A stretch of 64,000 bases of DNA, taken from positions 39,074,045 to 39,138,044 of the forward strand of contig CM068592.1 of NCBI GenBank assembly GCA_035048485.1, read 5' to 3'. A program made the position numbers and the translations under genes. Positions within the stretch are counted from its first letter, which is position 1; each line of letters starts with the position of its first letter. The stretch is from Pteria penguin (Eukaryota; Mollusca; Bivalvia; Pterioida; Pteriidae). The notes under the pieces are model-generated. The model worked only from the letters and a program-made list of their open reading frames with translations, did not search any database and had not been told where the DNA came from. Positions 50,601 through 62,476 of the stretch are shown here, one piece after another.

Positions 50601-52662
50601 TGTCACATAGCTCTGTCACATAGCTCTGCCCCTCTACATAGCTCTTTTTTGATACATACCTCTGTCCCTATACATAGCTCTGTCGCTATACAAAGCTATT
50701 TCCCTATACATAGCTCTGTCCCTTTACATAGATCTGTCCTTATACATAGCTCTGTCACATAGCTCTGTCCCTCTACATAGCTCTGTCCCTCTACATAGCT
50801 CTGTCCTTATACATAACTCTGTCCCTATACATAGTTCTGTCCTTATACATATCTCCGTCCCTATACATAGCTCTGTCCCTATACCTAGCTCTGTCCCTAT
50901 ACATAGCTCTGTCACATAGCTCTGTCCCTCTACAAAGCTCTGTCTTGATACATAGCTCTGTCCTTGTACACAATTCTATCCCTATACATAGCTCTGTCCT
51001 TATACACATCTCTGTCCCTATACATAGCTCTGTCCCTATAGACAGCTCTGTTCCTATACATAACTCTGTCCCCATACATAGCTCTGTCACATAGCTCTGT
51101 CCCTCTGCATAGCTCTTTTTTGATACATAGGTCTGATCTTATAGATAGCTCTGTCCCTATACATAGCTCTGTCCTTATACATAGCTCTGTCCCTATAGAC
51201 AGCTCTGTTCCTATACATAACTCTGTCCCTATACATAGCTCTGTCACATAGCTCTGTCACATAGCTCTGCCCCTCTACATAGCTCTTTTTTGATACATAG
51301 CTCTGTCCTTATAGATAGCTCTGTCCCTATACATAGCTCTGTCCCTATACACAGCTCTGTTCCTATACATAACTCTGTCCCTATACATAGCTCTGTCACA
51401 TAGCTCTGTCCCCATACAGAATTCTGTCCCTATACATAGCTCTGTTCCTATACATAGCTCTTTCCCTATACAGAACTCTGTCCTTATACATAGCTTAGTC
51501 CTTATACATAGCCCTGTCCTTATATATAGCACTGTCGAGATACAAAGCTCTATCCCTATACATAGTTCTGTCCCTATTCATAACTCTGTCCCTATACATA
51601 ACTCTGTCTCTATACATAGCTATGTCCTTATAGATAGCTCTGTCCCTATACCCCTATACATACATGTAGCTCTGTCCCTATACATTGCTCTGTCCCTATA
51701 CATAGCTTTGTCTCTATACATACCTCTGTCCCTATACATAGCTTTGTCTCTATACATACCTCTGTCCCTATACAAAGCTCTGTCCTTATACATACCTCTG
51801 TCCCTATACACATCTCTGTCCCTATACATAACTATGTTCCTATACATAGCTCTGTCACATAGCTCTGTCCCTATACAAAGCTCTGTCCCTATACATAGCT
51901 CTGTCCCTTTACATAGCTCTTTCCCTATACATAGCTCTGCCACGTAGCTCTGTCCCTATACCTAGCTCTGTCCCTCTACATTGCTCTGTCCTTATTCATA
52001 GCTCTGTCCCTATACATACCTCTGTCCCTATACATAGCTCTGTCGCTATACAAAGCTCTTTTCCTATACATAGGTCTGTCCCTATACATAGCTCTGTCAC
52101 ATAGCTCTGTCCCTCTACATAGCTCTGTCCTGATACATAGCTCTGTCCTTATACATAACTCTGTCCCTATACATAGCTCTGTCCTTATACATATCTCCGT
52201 CCCTATACATAGCTCTGTCCCTATACCTAGCTCTGTCCCTATACATAGCTCTGTCACATAGCTCTGTCCCTCTACAAAGCTCTGTCCTGATACATAGCTC
52301 TGACCTTGTACACAATTCTATCCCTATACATAGCTCTGTCCTTATACACATCTCTGTCCCTATACATAGCTCTGTCACATAGCTCTGTCCCTCTACATAG
52401 CTCTTTCCTGATACATAGCTCTGTCCCTATACATAGCTCTGTCCCTATACACAGCTCTGTTCCTATACATACCTCTGTCCCTATACATAGCTCTGTCACA
52501 TAGCTCTTTCCTGATACATAGCTCTGTCCTTATAGATAGCTCTGTCCTTATACACATCTCTGTCCTTCTATATACTTCTGTACCTATACATAGCTTTGTC
52601 CCTTTACATAGTTCTGTCCTTATACATAGCTCTGTCCCTATACAGAGCTTTGTCCTTACATG
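47700..52662. repeat. 18-bp minisatellite array, about 275 copies
   Basis: Unit TATACATAGCTCTGTCCC with frequent TTATAC, CTCTAC and GTCACA variants. Higher-order copies are visible: 50289-50606 recurs at 50930-51247 (offset 641) and several 400-700-bp blocks recur between 48.9 and 52.5 kb. The unit is six codons without stops, so repeated LYIALS, SVPIHS, RDRAMY and TELCIG frames run on both strands. These are not taken as genes. The array ends near 52662 in unique sequence. Confidence 0.97.
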
Positions 52663-53040
52663 GTTTGGGCTCTTATAATAATATCAATGTAGTAAACATT
52701 TATTTGTTCGCTTGCTCTACAAATAGTTTCGACTTCCGATCTAACGTATTGCGTAAAGGGATATAACGCACTAGTGAACGAGATCAGTTTTGCTGCTTAT
52801 AGTCCTTTATTACTACATTTATTCACATAAAATGAATTTCAATAGTGAATGAATTACTTTTTAAATTCTGTTTATGTCTTAAGTCATGTCTTTATTGTTG
52901 TTGTCCTTTCTGTCATATCATTGCTTTGATGTTGTGGTTAGAATTAAATAAAACCGTGTAATGGTAGGTTTGATGTTAGTATTGTAAAATACGATAACAC
53001 TGAGTAGAAAGTGTCAGGACAACACAACAACAAACCAGGG
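52663..53040. other. No gene recognised
   Basis: Unique-looking AT-rich spacer between two arrays. Confidence 0.4.
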
Positions 53041-53700
53041 GATATAATACCACTGTGCAGAAAGCGTCACAGCCACATAACACCAGAACGGGGGTAAAAT
53101 AACACTGTAAAACGTGCCAGGGCCACACAACAACAAATCAGGGGGATTAATACCACTGTGCAGAAAGCGTCACAGCCACATAACACCAGAACGGGGGTAA
53201 AATAACACTGTGTAAAAAGTGTCAGGGCCACACAACAACAAATCAGGGGGATTAATACCACTGTGCAGAAAGCGTCACAGCCACATAACACCAGAACGGG
53301 GGTAAAATAACACTGTGTAAAAAGTGTCAGGGCCACACAACAACAAATCAGGGGGATTAATACCACTGTGCAGAAAGCGTCACAGCCACATAACATCAGA
53401 ACGGGGGTAAAATAACATTGTATATACAGGTATAATAGCGTCACATTCACACTTTATCAGGACAAGAGTATATTAACACTGTATGAAAGCTTGACCGCCA
53501 TACAACATCACGACAATGGTATAATAACATTGTATGAAAGCTTGACCGCCATACAGCATCACGACAATGGTATAATAACATTGTATGGAAAGCGTAACAA
53601 CAGCCACACGGCATTAAAATGAGGATTAACAGTACTGTGAAGAAAGTGTCACAACCGTATTGTATCAGATCAGTGGGTGTTATAACACCGGGCACAAAAA
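53041..53700. repeat. About 52-bp monomer array, partly as 105-bp dimers
   Basis: From 53051 a 105-bp dimer repeats about four times (starts near 53051, 53154, 53259, 53364). Each holds one half with GTGCAGAAAGCGTCACAGCC and one with GTGTAAAAAGTGTCAGGGCC. From 53460 the array continues as 54-58-bp monomers (GTATGAAAGCTTGACCGCCA). A lone monomer lies at 20049-20108. The 127-residue minus-strand frame with a 35-residue period comes from the dimer. Confidence 0.9.
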
Positions 53701-54019
53701 GTCAGAACTACACAACATCAGAACGGGATATACAGTAACAAAAGCAGTTAGGAACTATATACGTTTCTGAACTTCTAAAAGTAACATTAGAAAGAACAAA
53801 AGTCCCGAAAAATAAAAAAAATAATAAAAAAAAAAAAAACAAACAAACAAACAAACAAACAAACAAAAGACCCGAAAAATAAGAAGTTCTTGAACGATTC
53901 CTGTCTGTTCTAGGAATCTTATTTGTTAGCTTTATAAATGCCTTCCATTTCACAACATTTTACAATAAATGAGAATGCTAAATCTATAAGCTGATAAAAT
54001 ACGGCAACTAATTAATCAC
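53701..54019. other. Spacer with A-rich and (CAAA)n run
   Basis: A run at 53814-53840 followed by (ACAA)n to 53870. No coding signal. Confidence 0.5.
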
Positions 54020-54845
54020 TGCAACTGACTCTATGTTATTAACTTCAACAACTGACTACATATCCCTAACTACATCAAGTGATACTATATCATTCATTAC
54101 AACAACTGCCTCTATACCATACACTACAACAACTGCCTCTGTACCATACACTACAATAACTGCCTCTATATCATACACTACAACAACTACCTCTATACCA
54201 TACACTACAACAAACTGCCTCTATACCATACACTACAACAGCAGACTCTCTGTCATACACTACAACAACTGACTCTATGTCATACACAACAACAACTGCC
54301 TCTATCTCATACACAACAACTGATTTTAAGTCATACACAACAACAACTGCCTCTATGTCATACACAACAACAACTGCCTCTATGTCACACACTACAACAA
54401 CTGCCTCTATGTCATACACAACAACAACTGACTCTAAGTCATACACAACAACAACTGCCTCTATGTCATACACAACAACAACTGCCTCTATGTCATACAC
54501 TACAACAACTGACTGTATGTCATACACTACAACAACTGCCTCTATGTCATACACTACAACAACTGACTCTATGTCATACACTACAACAACTGACTGTATG
54601 TCATACACTACAACAACTGACTGTATGTCATACACTACAACAACTGACTGTATGTCATACACTACAACAACTGACTGTTTGTCATACACTACAACAACTG
54701 ACTCTATACTATACACTACAACAACTGACTGTATGCCATACACTACAACTACTGACTCTATGTCATACACTACAACAGCTTACCCTGTGTCATACACTAC
54801 AACAGCTTACCCTGTGTCATACACTACAACAGCTGACTGTGTAAA
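54020..54845. repeat. 27-bp minisatellite, about 30 copies
   Basis: Unit TCATACACTACAACAACTGA plus CTCTATG. A plus-strand frame (54277-54870, 197 codons) reads a nine-residue SYTTTTDSM-type period and would resemble a Ser/Thr-rich mucin segment. The minus strand is open as well (VVVVYDIQS period), and no splice sites, signal peptide or unique ends were found, so it is listed as a repeat. Confidence 0.9.
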
Positions 54846-54879
54846 ACATGGATGTGGTCACAACTTGTAGTTGCAAGAC

Positions 54880-55439
54880 ATGTTAGCGACAGTGATGAAA
54901 TTAATTGATTTACAGGTTTCACATTTCAACTTATTTAAAAATATGCTTCTATAAACGACGTGGTATATTTTTTTTTATTATTACGTGTTTTCACTAACAT
55001 CTACTATATTATCAATTCTATATCTTGACCCGATATGCTATAGATGAATTTTTTGCTGGTTGCTATTCCAGGTATACATGATACCAGAAATAAAGTGGAG
55101 TTATATATTACAGTAGTGTGCATTACATAGTTATTGGAACATTGCATAACACGTGGAATCTCCAGCTACTACAAAGTCTGCCTCATCACATTCTGATAGT
55201 GTTGTAGTGTTCTAATTATATTTACTTTTCTAGCACATTATCCACTATTGGACTAATCTATCTATACCTTTATAAGGTTTTCAGAATTTGATGCATCAGA
55301 TTTCTCCCGAATGCTGTTTAAAGTTTAAGTTTTTGTATGATCATTTTAATATCATTTTCCATACTCTATATATCTGAAAACATTTTCCATTATTTATTAC
55401 TTTTGATAGGGTAAGGGTTATACATATTGCCTGAAGTTT

Positions 55440-55440
<1 letters not shown>
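54880..55440. other. No gene recognised
   Basis: AT-rich spacer with no feature recognised. Confidence 0.4.

Positions 55441-55486
<46 letters not shown>
55441..55486. repeat. (CT)n microsatellite
   Basis: About 22 pure CT repeats. A short (AT)n run follows at 55541-55556. Confidence 0.95.
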
Positions 55487-55488
<2 letters not shown>

Positions 55489-55588
55489 CACATTTATCAT
55501 CTTCAAATTAGAATTTCCCTCATGTGCTGCTGTGTATTTTTATATATATATATATATTCAGAACTTAACAACAATTTTTGAATTATTT

Positions 55589-55652
55589 ATCATCATCATC
55601 ATCGTCGTCGTCGTCGTTGTCGTCGCCATTATCATCATCGTGGTCGTCGTCG

Positions 55653-55714
<62 letters not shown>

Positions 55715-55769
55715 GTGGTCGTCGTCGTCATCATCATCATCATCATCATCGTCGTCGTTGTCATCGTCG

Positions 55770-55805
<36 letters not shown>

Positions 55806-55806
55806 C
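55589..55806. repeat. (CAT/CGT)n trinucleotide array
   Basis: About 70 triplets in alternating blocks of CAT and CGT with rare CGG and CAC. All frames give homopolymer-like peptides. Confidence 0.95.
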
Positions 55807-56505
55807 CATTGGAATTGTTAAATTTGTAATCACATTAACTACTACCTACCTGTGATCACTTTACCTTTACTTTATGCGGTTATTAGCCTCTCACCACTTT
55901 GGTATAAAGTGCTAAGACATCGAGCGGCACTCGTAGTATCCTAGTACAAGCGGTTTAATAAGGACTTTAGTAAAATGAGGATGTCAACATATCAGATGAT
56001 AAATTCTGGTAAGCGCAAAGAAGGTCATCATAGTGACCGTAAAATTTGTAGAAAGTAAGCTACAAACGCGCTTTTTCATATTCTTGTAATATTTATTTTC
56101 ACTCGGTAAATGAATGCACAGTCGTCTGAGGAAGCTCAGTTCAGACATACATACGCAGGTGATGAAGGAATATTACATATTATATGGAAAGTTAACAATA
56201 GGAAAATTGAAATCTTCACGTTTATAATATAGTGAAGTGGTTGTTTACCTTCTTGGTCATGGTCAATTTTCAGTAGCACATCTAAGTACTAAGCGCAGGA
56301 ACTGGATTCTCTGTTGTCTCTTTAATCTGAAGTTCGTTAGGATATATTGCGTGTACATATTGCGTGTACATGTTTATCAAAGTTTTTATTATTTATAGCA
56401 AATACATAATCTATAATATTCTAGCTGAATGTTACTTGTTATATGTTGCGTGAAAACATCTTTTTTTTTTAACTTAAATATTAAAATTATTAACAACAAT
56501 ATTCA
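55807..56505. other. No gene recognised
   Basis: No supported coding region. Probable upstream flank of the retroelement relic. Confidence 0.4.
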
Positions 56506-56507
56506 TA

Positions 56508-57240
56508 CCAACATATATGATAAACATGACGACTTTGGATTTCCTAACGTAAATTTCCCTTATCTAGTTGGTGATGTCCCCAGGCTCTAATCATATGGTA
56601 TTTGTATAAGTCAATTGGTTCGGTGCGCTAGAGCTTGCATTAAAGTTTTGGAGTTTCAAGCAAATAATTATCAGATTACTTTTGCTACTCAGTATTATAG
56701 ATATGATAAACTTCGTAAAACTTTTGGTAAATTATACAGATCTTATTCAGACATTTTATCTTGATTCGGAAATGTGACTTTTCAACAATACGTATCCAGT
56801 GGAATTTCCCACCCCAATGTCTACGGTGATCTAGTGTACAAATTAATCAGGGTCATAAGTTCCGATAATTTCATGTCGGCGGCTTCTAAAATTATTAAAC
56901 GCCTTTAACATCACCGAAATGCCCATGAGATCATCGCTAAGACAATACGTCTTGTATTGGGTCCCTCCACAACCCAATACACACTTTAACTTAAGCGTTG
57001 CACGCTGACTAACAGGGTGGTGGGGACTCTATGACGGGCCTTATCCAAACTTTTTCAGGAAGACAAGGTCCTGATCCTCCTCCCCTCTGACTGTTAGTCG
57101 GGACTCCTATTGTTCAGGGATCTGAGTTCGCTTACAGACGGGCAGAGCACGGTTTACTTATGTTGATGTCGCCTTACATATTTTTGATAGCAACATATGG
57201 TTCTATAAACGTTTCGTTTGTACATTTTTTTTATGACCTC
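56508..57240 (+). pseudogene. Reverse-transcriptase retroelement relic (C-terminal part)
   Basis: One plus-strand frame shows NIYDKHDDFGFPNVNFPYL, then SYGICISQLVRCARAC, then YRYDKLRKTFGKLYRSYSDI, then GISHPNVYGDLVYKL and KTIRLVLGPST. These follow the order of a widespread metazoan retroelement polyprotein (a DKRDDF..VNFP.L and YGVYISQLIR region just after the reverse transcriptase domain). At least four in-frame stops interrupt it, and downstream RCTLTNRVVGTL is followed by more stops. The catalytic YxDD region is not present. It is a dead 5'-truncated copy. Confidence 0.75.
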
Positions 57241-57912
57241 TCTTCTTGAGAAACCTGTTGATCCTTGTTCTCTATATGGAGGATCATTTATAAATTTTTA
57301 AATGTGTGTCCTTTGATTGTGCTGCTTTTGCGGTGAGTGGGAAGGTGGACGTCCGTAAACCGGTAAACCACACCAAATGAGTGACGTTTGTTACTTTAAT
57401 TGACCGTCTTAAGTCGGTATCGTAACCGCAGCACAATCGAATATTTTTGTAATGTCATTTTTCCGCGTATATTTCACTATTATCATGTTTTGTGTACATG
57501 ACCGTGGTGATTTGTGTTATACAATTTTGTAAGGGTTTTCTGTTTTCTCTTTCATATTGACATAGATTTTGCATAATCTTGCCCTTAAGAAATACCGATT
57601 CTTTGTTTGAATACTTCATTACCAGATACAACATATATAGTCTATCACAAAGCTCAACACAATGTAGTTAAGATTAGAGACCGCTTTTGGAAAAGAAGCA
57701 GCTATGTTGCAGAGCATGTCTTTTAGTTAATCATGAGATATTATTTCTTTACATTTAATAATGTTGAGAGCATAATATCCAAAAACATATAAAGTATGTA
57801 ATATCGATACTACCTCCATTGTACGACAAGCCTTTTTAAATCAGAATTGCAATTAATCTTTATTCATTTTCGGATGCTGCTGACATTATACATACATTGA
57901 TTCTTACTTTCC
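57241..57912. other. No gene recognised
   Basis: Probably the 3' remainder of the retroelement and its flank. No coding signal. Confidence 0.4.
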
Positions 57913-57914
57913 GA

Positions 57915-58708
57915 GGTGTCTGGTCTCTGTTTTACTTACTTTTCCGAGGTGTCTTGTCTCTGGTTTACTTACTTTCCCAGGTGTCTGGTCTCCGGTTCAT
58001 ATACTTTCCCAGGTGTCTGGTCTCTGGTTTACTTACTTTCCGAGGTGTCTGGTCTCCGGTTTACTAACTTTCCGAGGAGGCTTGTGTCTGGCTTACTTAC
58101 TTTCCCAGGTGTCTGGTCTCCGGTTTACTTATTTTCCGAGGTGTCTGGTCTCAGGTTTACTTAATTTTCCTAAGTGTCTGGTCCCCGGTTTACTTACTTT
58201 CCGAAGTGTCTGGTCTCTGGTTTACCTACTTTCCGAGGTGTCTGGTCTCTGGTTTACTTACTTGCCCAGGTGTCTGGTCTCCGGTTTACTAAATTTCCGA
58301 GGAGGCTTGTGTCTGGCTTACTTACTTTGTCAGGTGTCTGGTCTCCGGTTTACTTATTTTCCGAGGTGTCTGGTCTCAGGTTTACTTAATTTTCCCAGGT
58401 GTCTGGTCTCCGGTTTACTTACTTTCCGAAGTGTCTGGTCTCTGGTTTACCTACTTTCCGAGGTGTCTGGTCTCTGGTTTACTTACTTTCCCAGGTGTCT
58501 GGTCTCCGGTTTACTTACTTTCCCAGGTGTCTGGTCTCTGGTTTACCTCACTTTCCGAGGTGTCTGGCCTCCGGTTTACTTACTTTCCCAGGTGTCTGGT
58601 CTCCGGTTTACTTACTTTCCGAGGTGTCTGGTCTCCGGTTTACTTACTTTCCGAGGTGTCTGGTCTCTGGTTTACCTTACTTTCCGAGGTGTCTGGTCTC
58701 TGGTTAAC
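57915..58708. repeat. 32-bp minisatellite, about 25 copies
   Basis: Unit CTTTCCGAGGTGTCTGGTCT plus CCGGTTTACTTA. 58050-58330 holds a rarer GAGGAGGCTTGTGTCTGGCT variant that recurs about 237 bp later, showing a higher-order duplication. 32 is not a multiple of three, so all plus frames cycle through the same peptides. Not coding. Confidence 0.94.
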
Positions 58709-59400
58709 AAGGATCCATGAATATTCATCACGATGTGTAGGACACAATAATCTGAAGAAACTGAGTGACCAGAAGAAACTGACTGACCTGATTTCACATT
58801 CCATTTCCAGGTTCATCAATGTCTATTTTGATGCTTGAAAATTTCGGAGGAGCATATAGTCACTGTAGTGTCCGTGAGTCTGTCCGTCTGTCCGAGCTCA
58901 TATCTCCTATACCTTTCATCGGAATTTGATCATATCACACCAAAATGTTATATAGGTTAAAGGCTTTTGAACAAAGCTCACTGAAGGTCATTTCTGAAAG
59001 GTCAAGGTCACGATAAAAAGTTATATTTCATAGCTTATCAAGTTCAAGCTTACTCATTTTAGTTTAAGATACTGTGATCACTTGTCGTTCTATAGTTGAC
59101 TCAATTGGATACCCATATGATACATTGAGATTTGAAATCGTCATCAATTACTACAATGGTTTCCTATATACTGAGTCATTCATTTCCTGCATTATTGCTG
59201 TGCTTCTTGGAACATCAATCACTTTTACTTGGGGTTTTTTTTTGTATTTGCATTGAGTCATCAATTTCCTACATTATAAGTATAACTGCCATTCAAGGAG
59301 CATCCATCAGTTTCGCTGATACTCTTGTTATCAATAACTCGCCGGTCTGAGATTAGAGAATGCACTAATTCATCACCACGTCAATGCATATTCTAAAGTG
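58709..59400. other. Dispersed repeat remnant, no gene
   Basis: 58850-59040 has GTCCGTCTGTCCGAGC and AAAGGTCAAGGTCACGATAA modules typical of the TGACCTT class. The rest is unassigned. Confidence 0.45.
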
Positions 59401-59403
59401 CCC

Positions 59404-59409
59404 TTTATT
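59404..59409 (-). terminator. Possible polyadenylation signal of the cysteine-rich peptide gene
   Basis: Complement of AATAAA about 290 bases beyond the stop codon at 59699. Confidence 0.45.
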
Positions 59410-59698
59410 GACAGATACACGACCTGCTAAAGACCACATAAATCTATAATATCTCTTTTGTGATCTTTTTGCGCTATATTTCATCAGGTTAGTTATTTGT
59501 ATACAGACTTTTTATAAATCTTTTCTGGCAGTGGAAACTACAAAAACGCCATGAACATGGACAGAAGATATTACAGAATATTCTAAGACAACATATAAGG
59601 TGTACATTAAGTAGTGTTTTACTTTTATGTGATGAAATTGTCGATTTCTTGATCAATGAAGACTTAACACAAAAGTAAAATTAGATTTACATGACTGT

Positions 59699-59926
59699 CT
59701 ACATATTTCTTATTGTCATGTAACAATGATCATGGCAATGTCTGTTAGTTCTTGCACAATGTTGCCGACAGGTGGCAGCATCTGTGCGTTCATGACACAT
59801 GTAGGTCAGATGACATGACTTGTAGTCTTCCCAGCACGATTTTAGACACTCTCGGAGATCATCGGCAGTGGTCTGAGTAGTCGACAATATCAGAAGGAGG
59901 ACAGCCAATACAGACTTCATAATCAT
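59699..59926 (-). CDS. Small secreted cysteine-rich peptide, 75 residues
   Basis: Starts at the ATG at 59926, directly after a strong acceptor (TTTTTCTTGACAG, about 59930-59942), which implies a 5' UTR intron. A second in-frame Met at residue 3 is an alternative start. Residues 1 to about 21 form a signal peptide (KSVLAVLLLILSTTQTTA). The mature part has eight cysteines at 27, 31, 38, 44, 53, 57, 64 and 68. The spacing C-x3-C-x6-C-x5-C-x8-C-x3-C-x6-C-x3-C is an approximate internal duplication of C-x3-C-x6-C, consistent with a disulfide-stapled pair of helices. It is rich in His and Arg (HERTD, CRQHCARTNRHCHDHC). It could be a host-defence, venom-like or signalling peptide. No named family was recognised, and function is unknown. 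Confidence 0.72.
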   Translation of the reverse strand: MIMKSVLAVLLLILSTTQTTADDLRECLKSCWEDYKSCHLTYMCHERTDAATCRQHCARTNRHCHDHCYMTIRNM

Positions 59927-59944
59927 TATCCTCTGTCAAGAAAA

Positions 59945-60288
59945 AGAGAATACCATTGTATAAATTCGCAAATACAAGAAATAAAACAACAAATAATTAT
60001 AATGAGTGAATAACATCCTGCTGTGTGTGCGTGTGACTTTGCATAAGGTGTACTCCTCGGGATTCATCTTCAGTTTCTATGTTAAATCTTATTTTTCGAT
60101 CTTTGTTTTGCTATGGCTACTGCCACATCTATGTATGCTTCTGTAGTAAAATTGAAATGCTGATATTAATGTAGTAATGAAAATGGCAGTAATGTATGAC
60201 TGATGATTGGCTTACGATTACGATAAACCAAAGTTTAGAATTATATCTTTTCTGACAAAATAGTCATAAACATCGTATACCAACTAGA
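59945..60288. other. Upstream flank of the peptide gene
   Basis: Probably its 5' UTR intron or promoter. No motif identified. Confidence 0.4.
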
Positions 60289-60289
60289 G

Positions 60290-60775
60290 CTGGGACAAAT
60301 ACCCCCCGCGGCAACAAAGTTGAAACATACAATAATTCCTCCCAAGATAAATCATTGGTATCAGTGTAATGGATGTCCCACTTGTACATTTTGAGGTATA
60401 ATCAATTAAAACAATCTGGTTTGTGTGCACTCTGACCTTGACCTTGTAGATAAGATCTTGGTTCAAGGTCATTATACATCCTTGGGTCATAGATAACAAT
60501 TGTGTAAAATTTAATCTTCCAGCAACGTAACAGGAAGAAGTTATTGGCCTGACAAGAATTCTGGCTATGTGTGCACCGTGACACTGACCTTGAAGATAGG
60601 TCATGACACACCCTTGGGTCGTGTACAACAAAAGTGTGAAATATTATCCAGATTCGACAAGGGGTAAGAAGTTACGGCCCGGACAAATGTGAACAAACGG
60701 ACAGACAGACAGGGTGATTCCTATAATACCCCCCTTTCCCAAACTTTGCAGGGGGATGTTATAATAAAAACAGTA
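60290..60775. mobile_element. Dispersed repeat element, about 485 bp
   Basis: The left end ACCCCCCGCGGCAACAAAGT and the complement of the right end (CCCCCTGCAAAGTTTGGGAA) form loose inverted ends. Inside, TGACCTTGACCTTG modules and a GGACAGACAGACAGGGTGAT stretch repeat in two related halves (60420-60500 and 60550-60620). No coding capacity. Confidence 0.6.
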
Positions 60776-60786
60776 TACATTAACAA

Positions 60787-62476
60787 GAGGCCCAAATGGG
60801 CCCATATTGCTCACCTGAGTACCTAGATGATCAGTCATGCAGGAGGGAAGAATTCATTTATTTTTGCATTACTGTGACTAAGTCAACAAAAATGTTGAAA
60901 ATATGTCAAATTTTATTTCAGACCAAAATGAAGAACAACACTTTTTTGCACATCCATTCAGGTGATTTTGATATTAAGCATTTGATTTGTCTCTGCAAGA
61001 TGTGATTCATTGCAACAAGTTAGTCATTTTCTTTAGGTGGGGGTCTTTTGTTGACTGATTTGAAGTCTGGGTCATGAACAACAATTGTTTCAAATATTGT
61101 CCAGATCTAACTTAAAATTGCCTAATTTCATATGTTGAATGTTGAGAAACATCTAAAACCTTACTTAGATGTGTAAAGAAATGAAAAAAAAATTGACCTC
61201 AGCTGGATTTGAACCGCTACTCTCCATATTTTAATTATCAAGTGGTTAATGTACCATTGTGAGACCTAGTTTTCAGACATGGTGGCATTATCTGTGAACC
61301 AATTTGGATGAATTTTACAAAACTGATAGAGGACCTATAGCATACCATGTTTCATTAAAGTCTTACATGTGGTATAACAGCAGAAGTTCAAAATGTGAAG
61401 AACTGTCCCTATATACCCTCATTTGGAAGTCTTAAAAATTCATAGAAAATCCAAAGATATTGACAATATTCTTTCAAATTAACATGATCACAATAGTCTA
61501 TAAGAAATCATCATTATCAATTAACTAGGAAATATGACACTTTTCTGCATTGAAATCACCAAGTCCAAATAAATGTTGAAGAAAAATTCTAAAATTTGAT
61601 TTTGGAAGGGAACCAGAATGACAATATGTCTTCACTCACCCCTCTAGACCATTTCTATTCATTCTGTTTGTCTCTGTATACAGCCCGTATGAAGAAGAAT
61701 ATTGTCAAAGGAGGGTACTCTTTTGTGACCTACTTTTGACTATGGTGGCGCCACCTGTGAAGAGGTCTGGACGAAAACAACAGAATTTGAAGAGGATCAT
61801 AAGTGATTTATTACTACCAAGATTTATTAAAATCCTTTGAACAGTTTTGCAAAAAAAGTTGAAAATGTGAGAAATGGCCACAACCCCCCCCCCCTTTTTT
61901 TTTTCTTTTTGGAAGTCTTAAAAAATTCATAAAAAGTCCAATAATTGAGATATTGACTAAATTCTTTCACAATAATATTCCTTACCACAATTATGATTAA
62001 AAAAAATCATTAAAAAATCATCAATATCAATTGACTGAAAAACATGACACTTTTCTGCATTGAAATTACTAAGTCCATAAACACGTCAAAAAAGCGTAAA
62101 TTTTTATTTGACGGATCTTAAACCCGAACACAATTTGTGATAACCCATCTTTATAGATTGTTGAAATGCAATTATTTTCCCCATTTATATACTGGTTCTG
62201 GAGGAGAAGATGTTTGAAGAGGGGTACCGTTATGGGCACTTTTGGCCCCGTCCTGGATCCACCCTTGTGGGAATCTGGATCCTGAACATAATTTTAGTAG
62301 GGGACATTGAGTACATCATTTATACAAAGTTTGATCCAAATCTGCGATGTAGTTCCAGAGAAGAAGTCGAAAATGTGAAAAAGTTAACGACAGACGGACG
62401 ACGACGATGACGACGTACGATGGTTGGCACACTATTACTATAGCTCACTTGAGCCTTTGGCTCAGGTGAGCTAAAA
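60787..62476 (+). mobile_element. Dispersed element, family A/B, better-preserved copy
   Basis: Starts near AACAAGAGGCCCAAATGGGC, with GCTCACCTGAG at 60811. It ends with the exact inverted CTCAGGTGAGC at about 62462-62472, preceded by GAGCCTTTGG. It contains an internal duplicated block (near 61430-61620 and 61910-62090, each with GACACTTTTCTGCATTGAAA) and a B-box-like complement of GGTTCAAATCC near 61207. It is a non-coding relative of 1722-3032 in opposite orientation. The GGCCCA...GGGCC and GGTGAGCTA termini are typical of abundant molluscan elements (from memory, not searched). Confidence 0.78.

Noticed and set aside
47583..52503. Open frames of LYIALS, SVPIHS, RDRAMY and TELCIG repeats
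   Set aside because: They are translations of the 18-bp repeat in different frames. The unique N-terminus of the 339-codon frame at 47583 is short and unrecognised.
53067..53450. Cysteine-rich 127-codon minus-strand frame as a secreted protein
   Set aside because: Its 35-residue period equals the 105-bp dimer repeat and it has no unique ends.
55427..55855. Poly-Ile/Val, poly-Ser and poly-Met frames
   Set aside because: They come from CT and CAT/CGT simple repeats.
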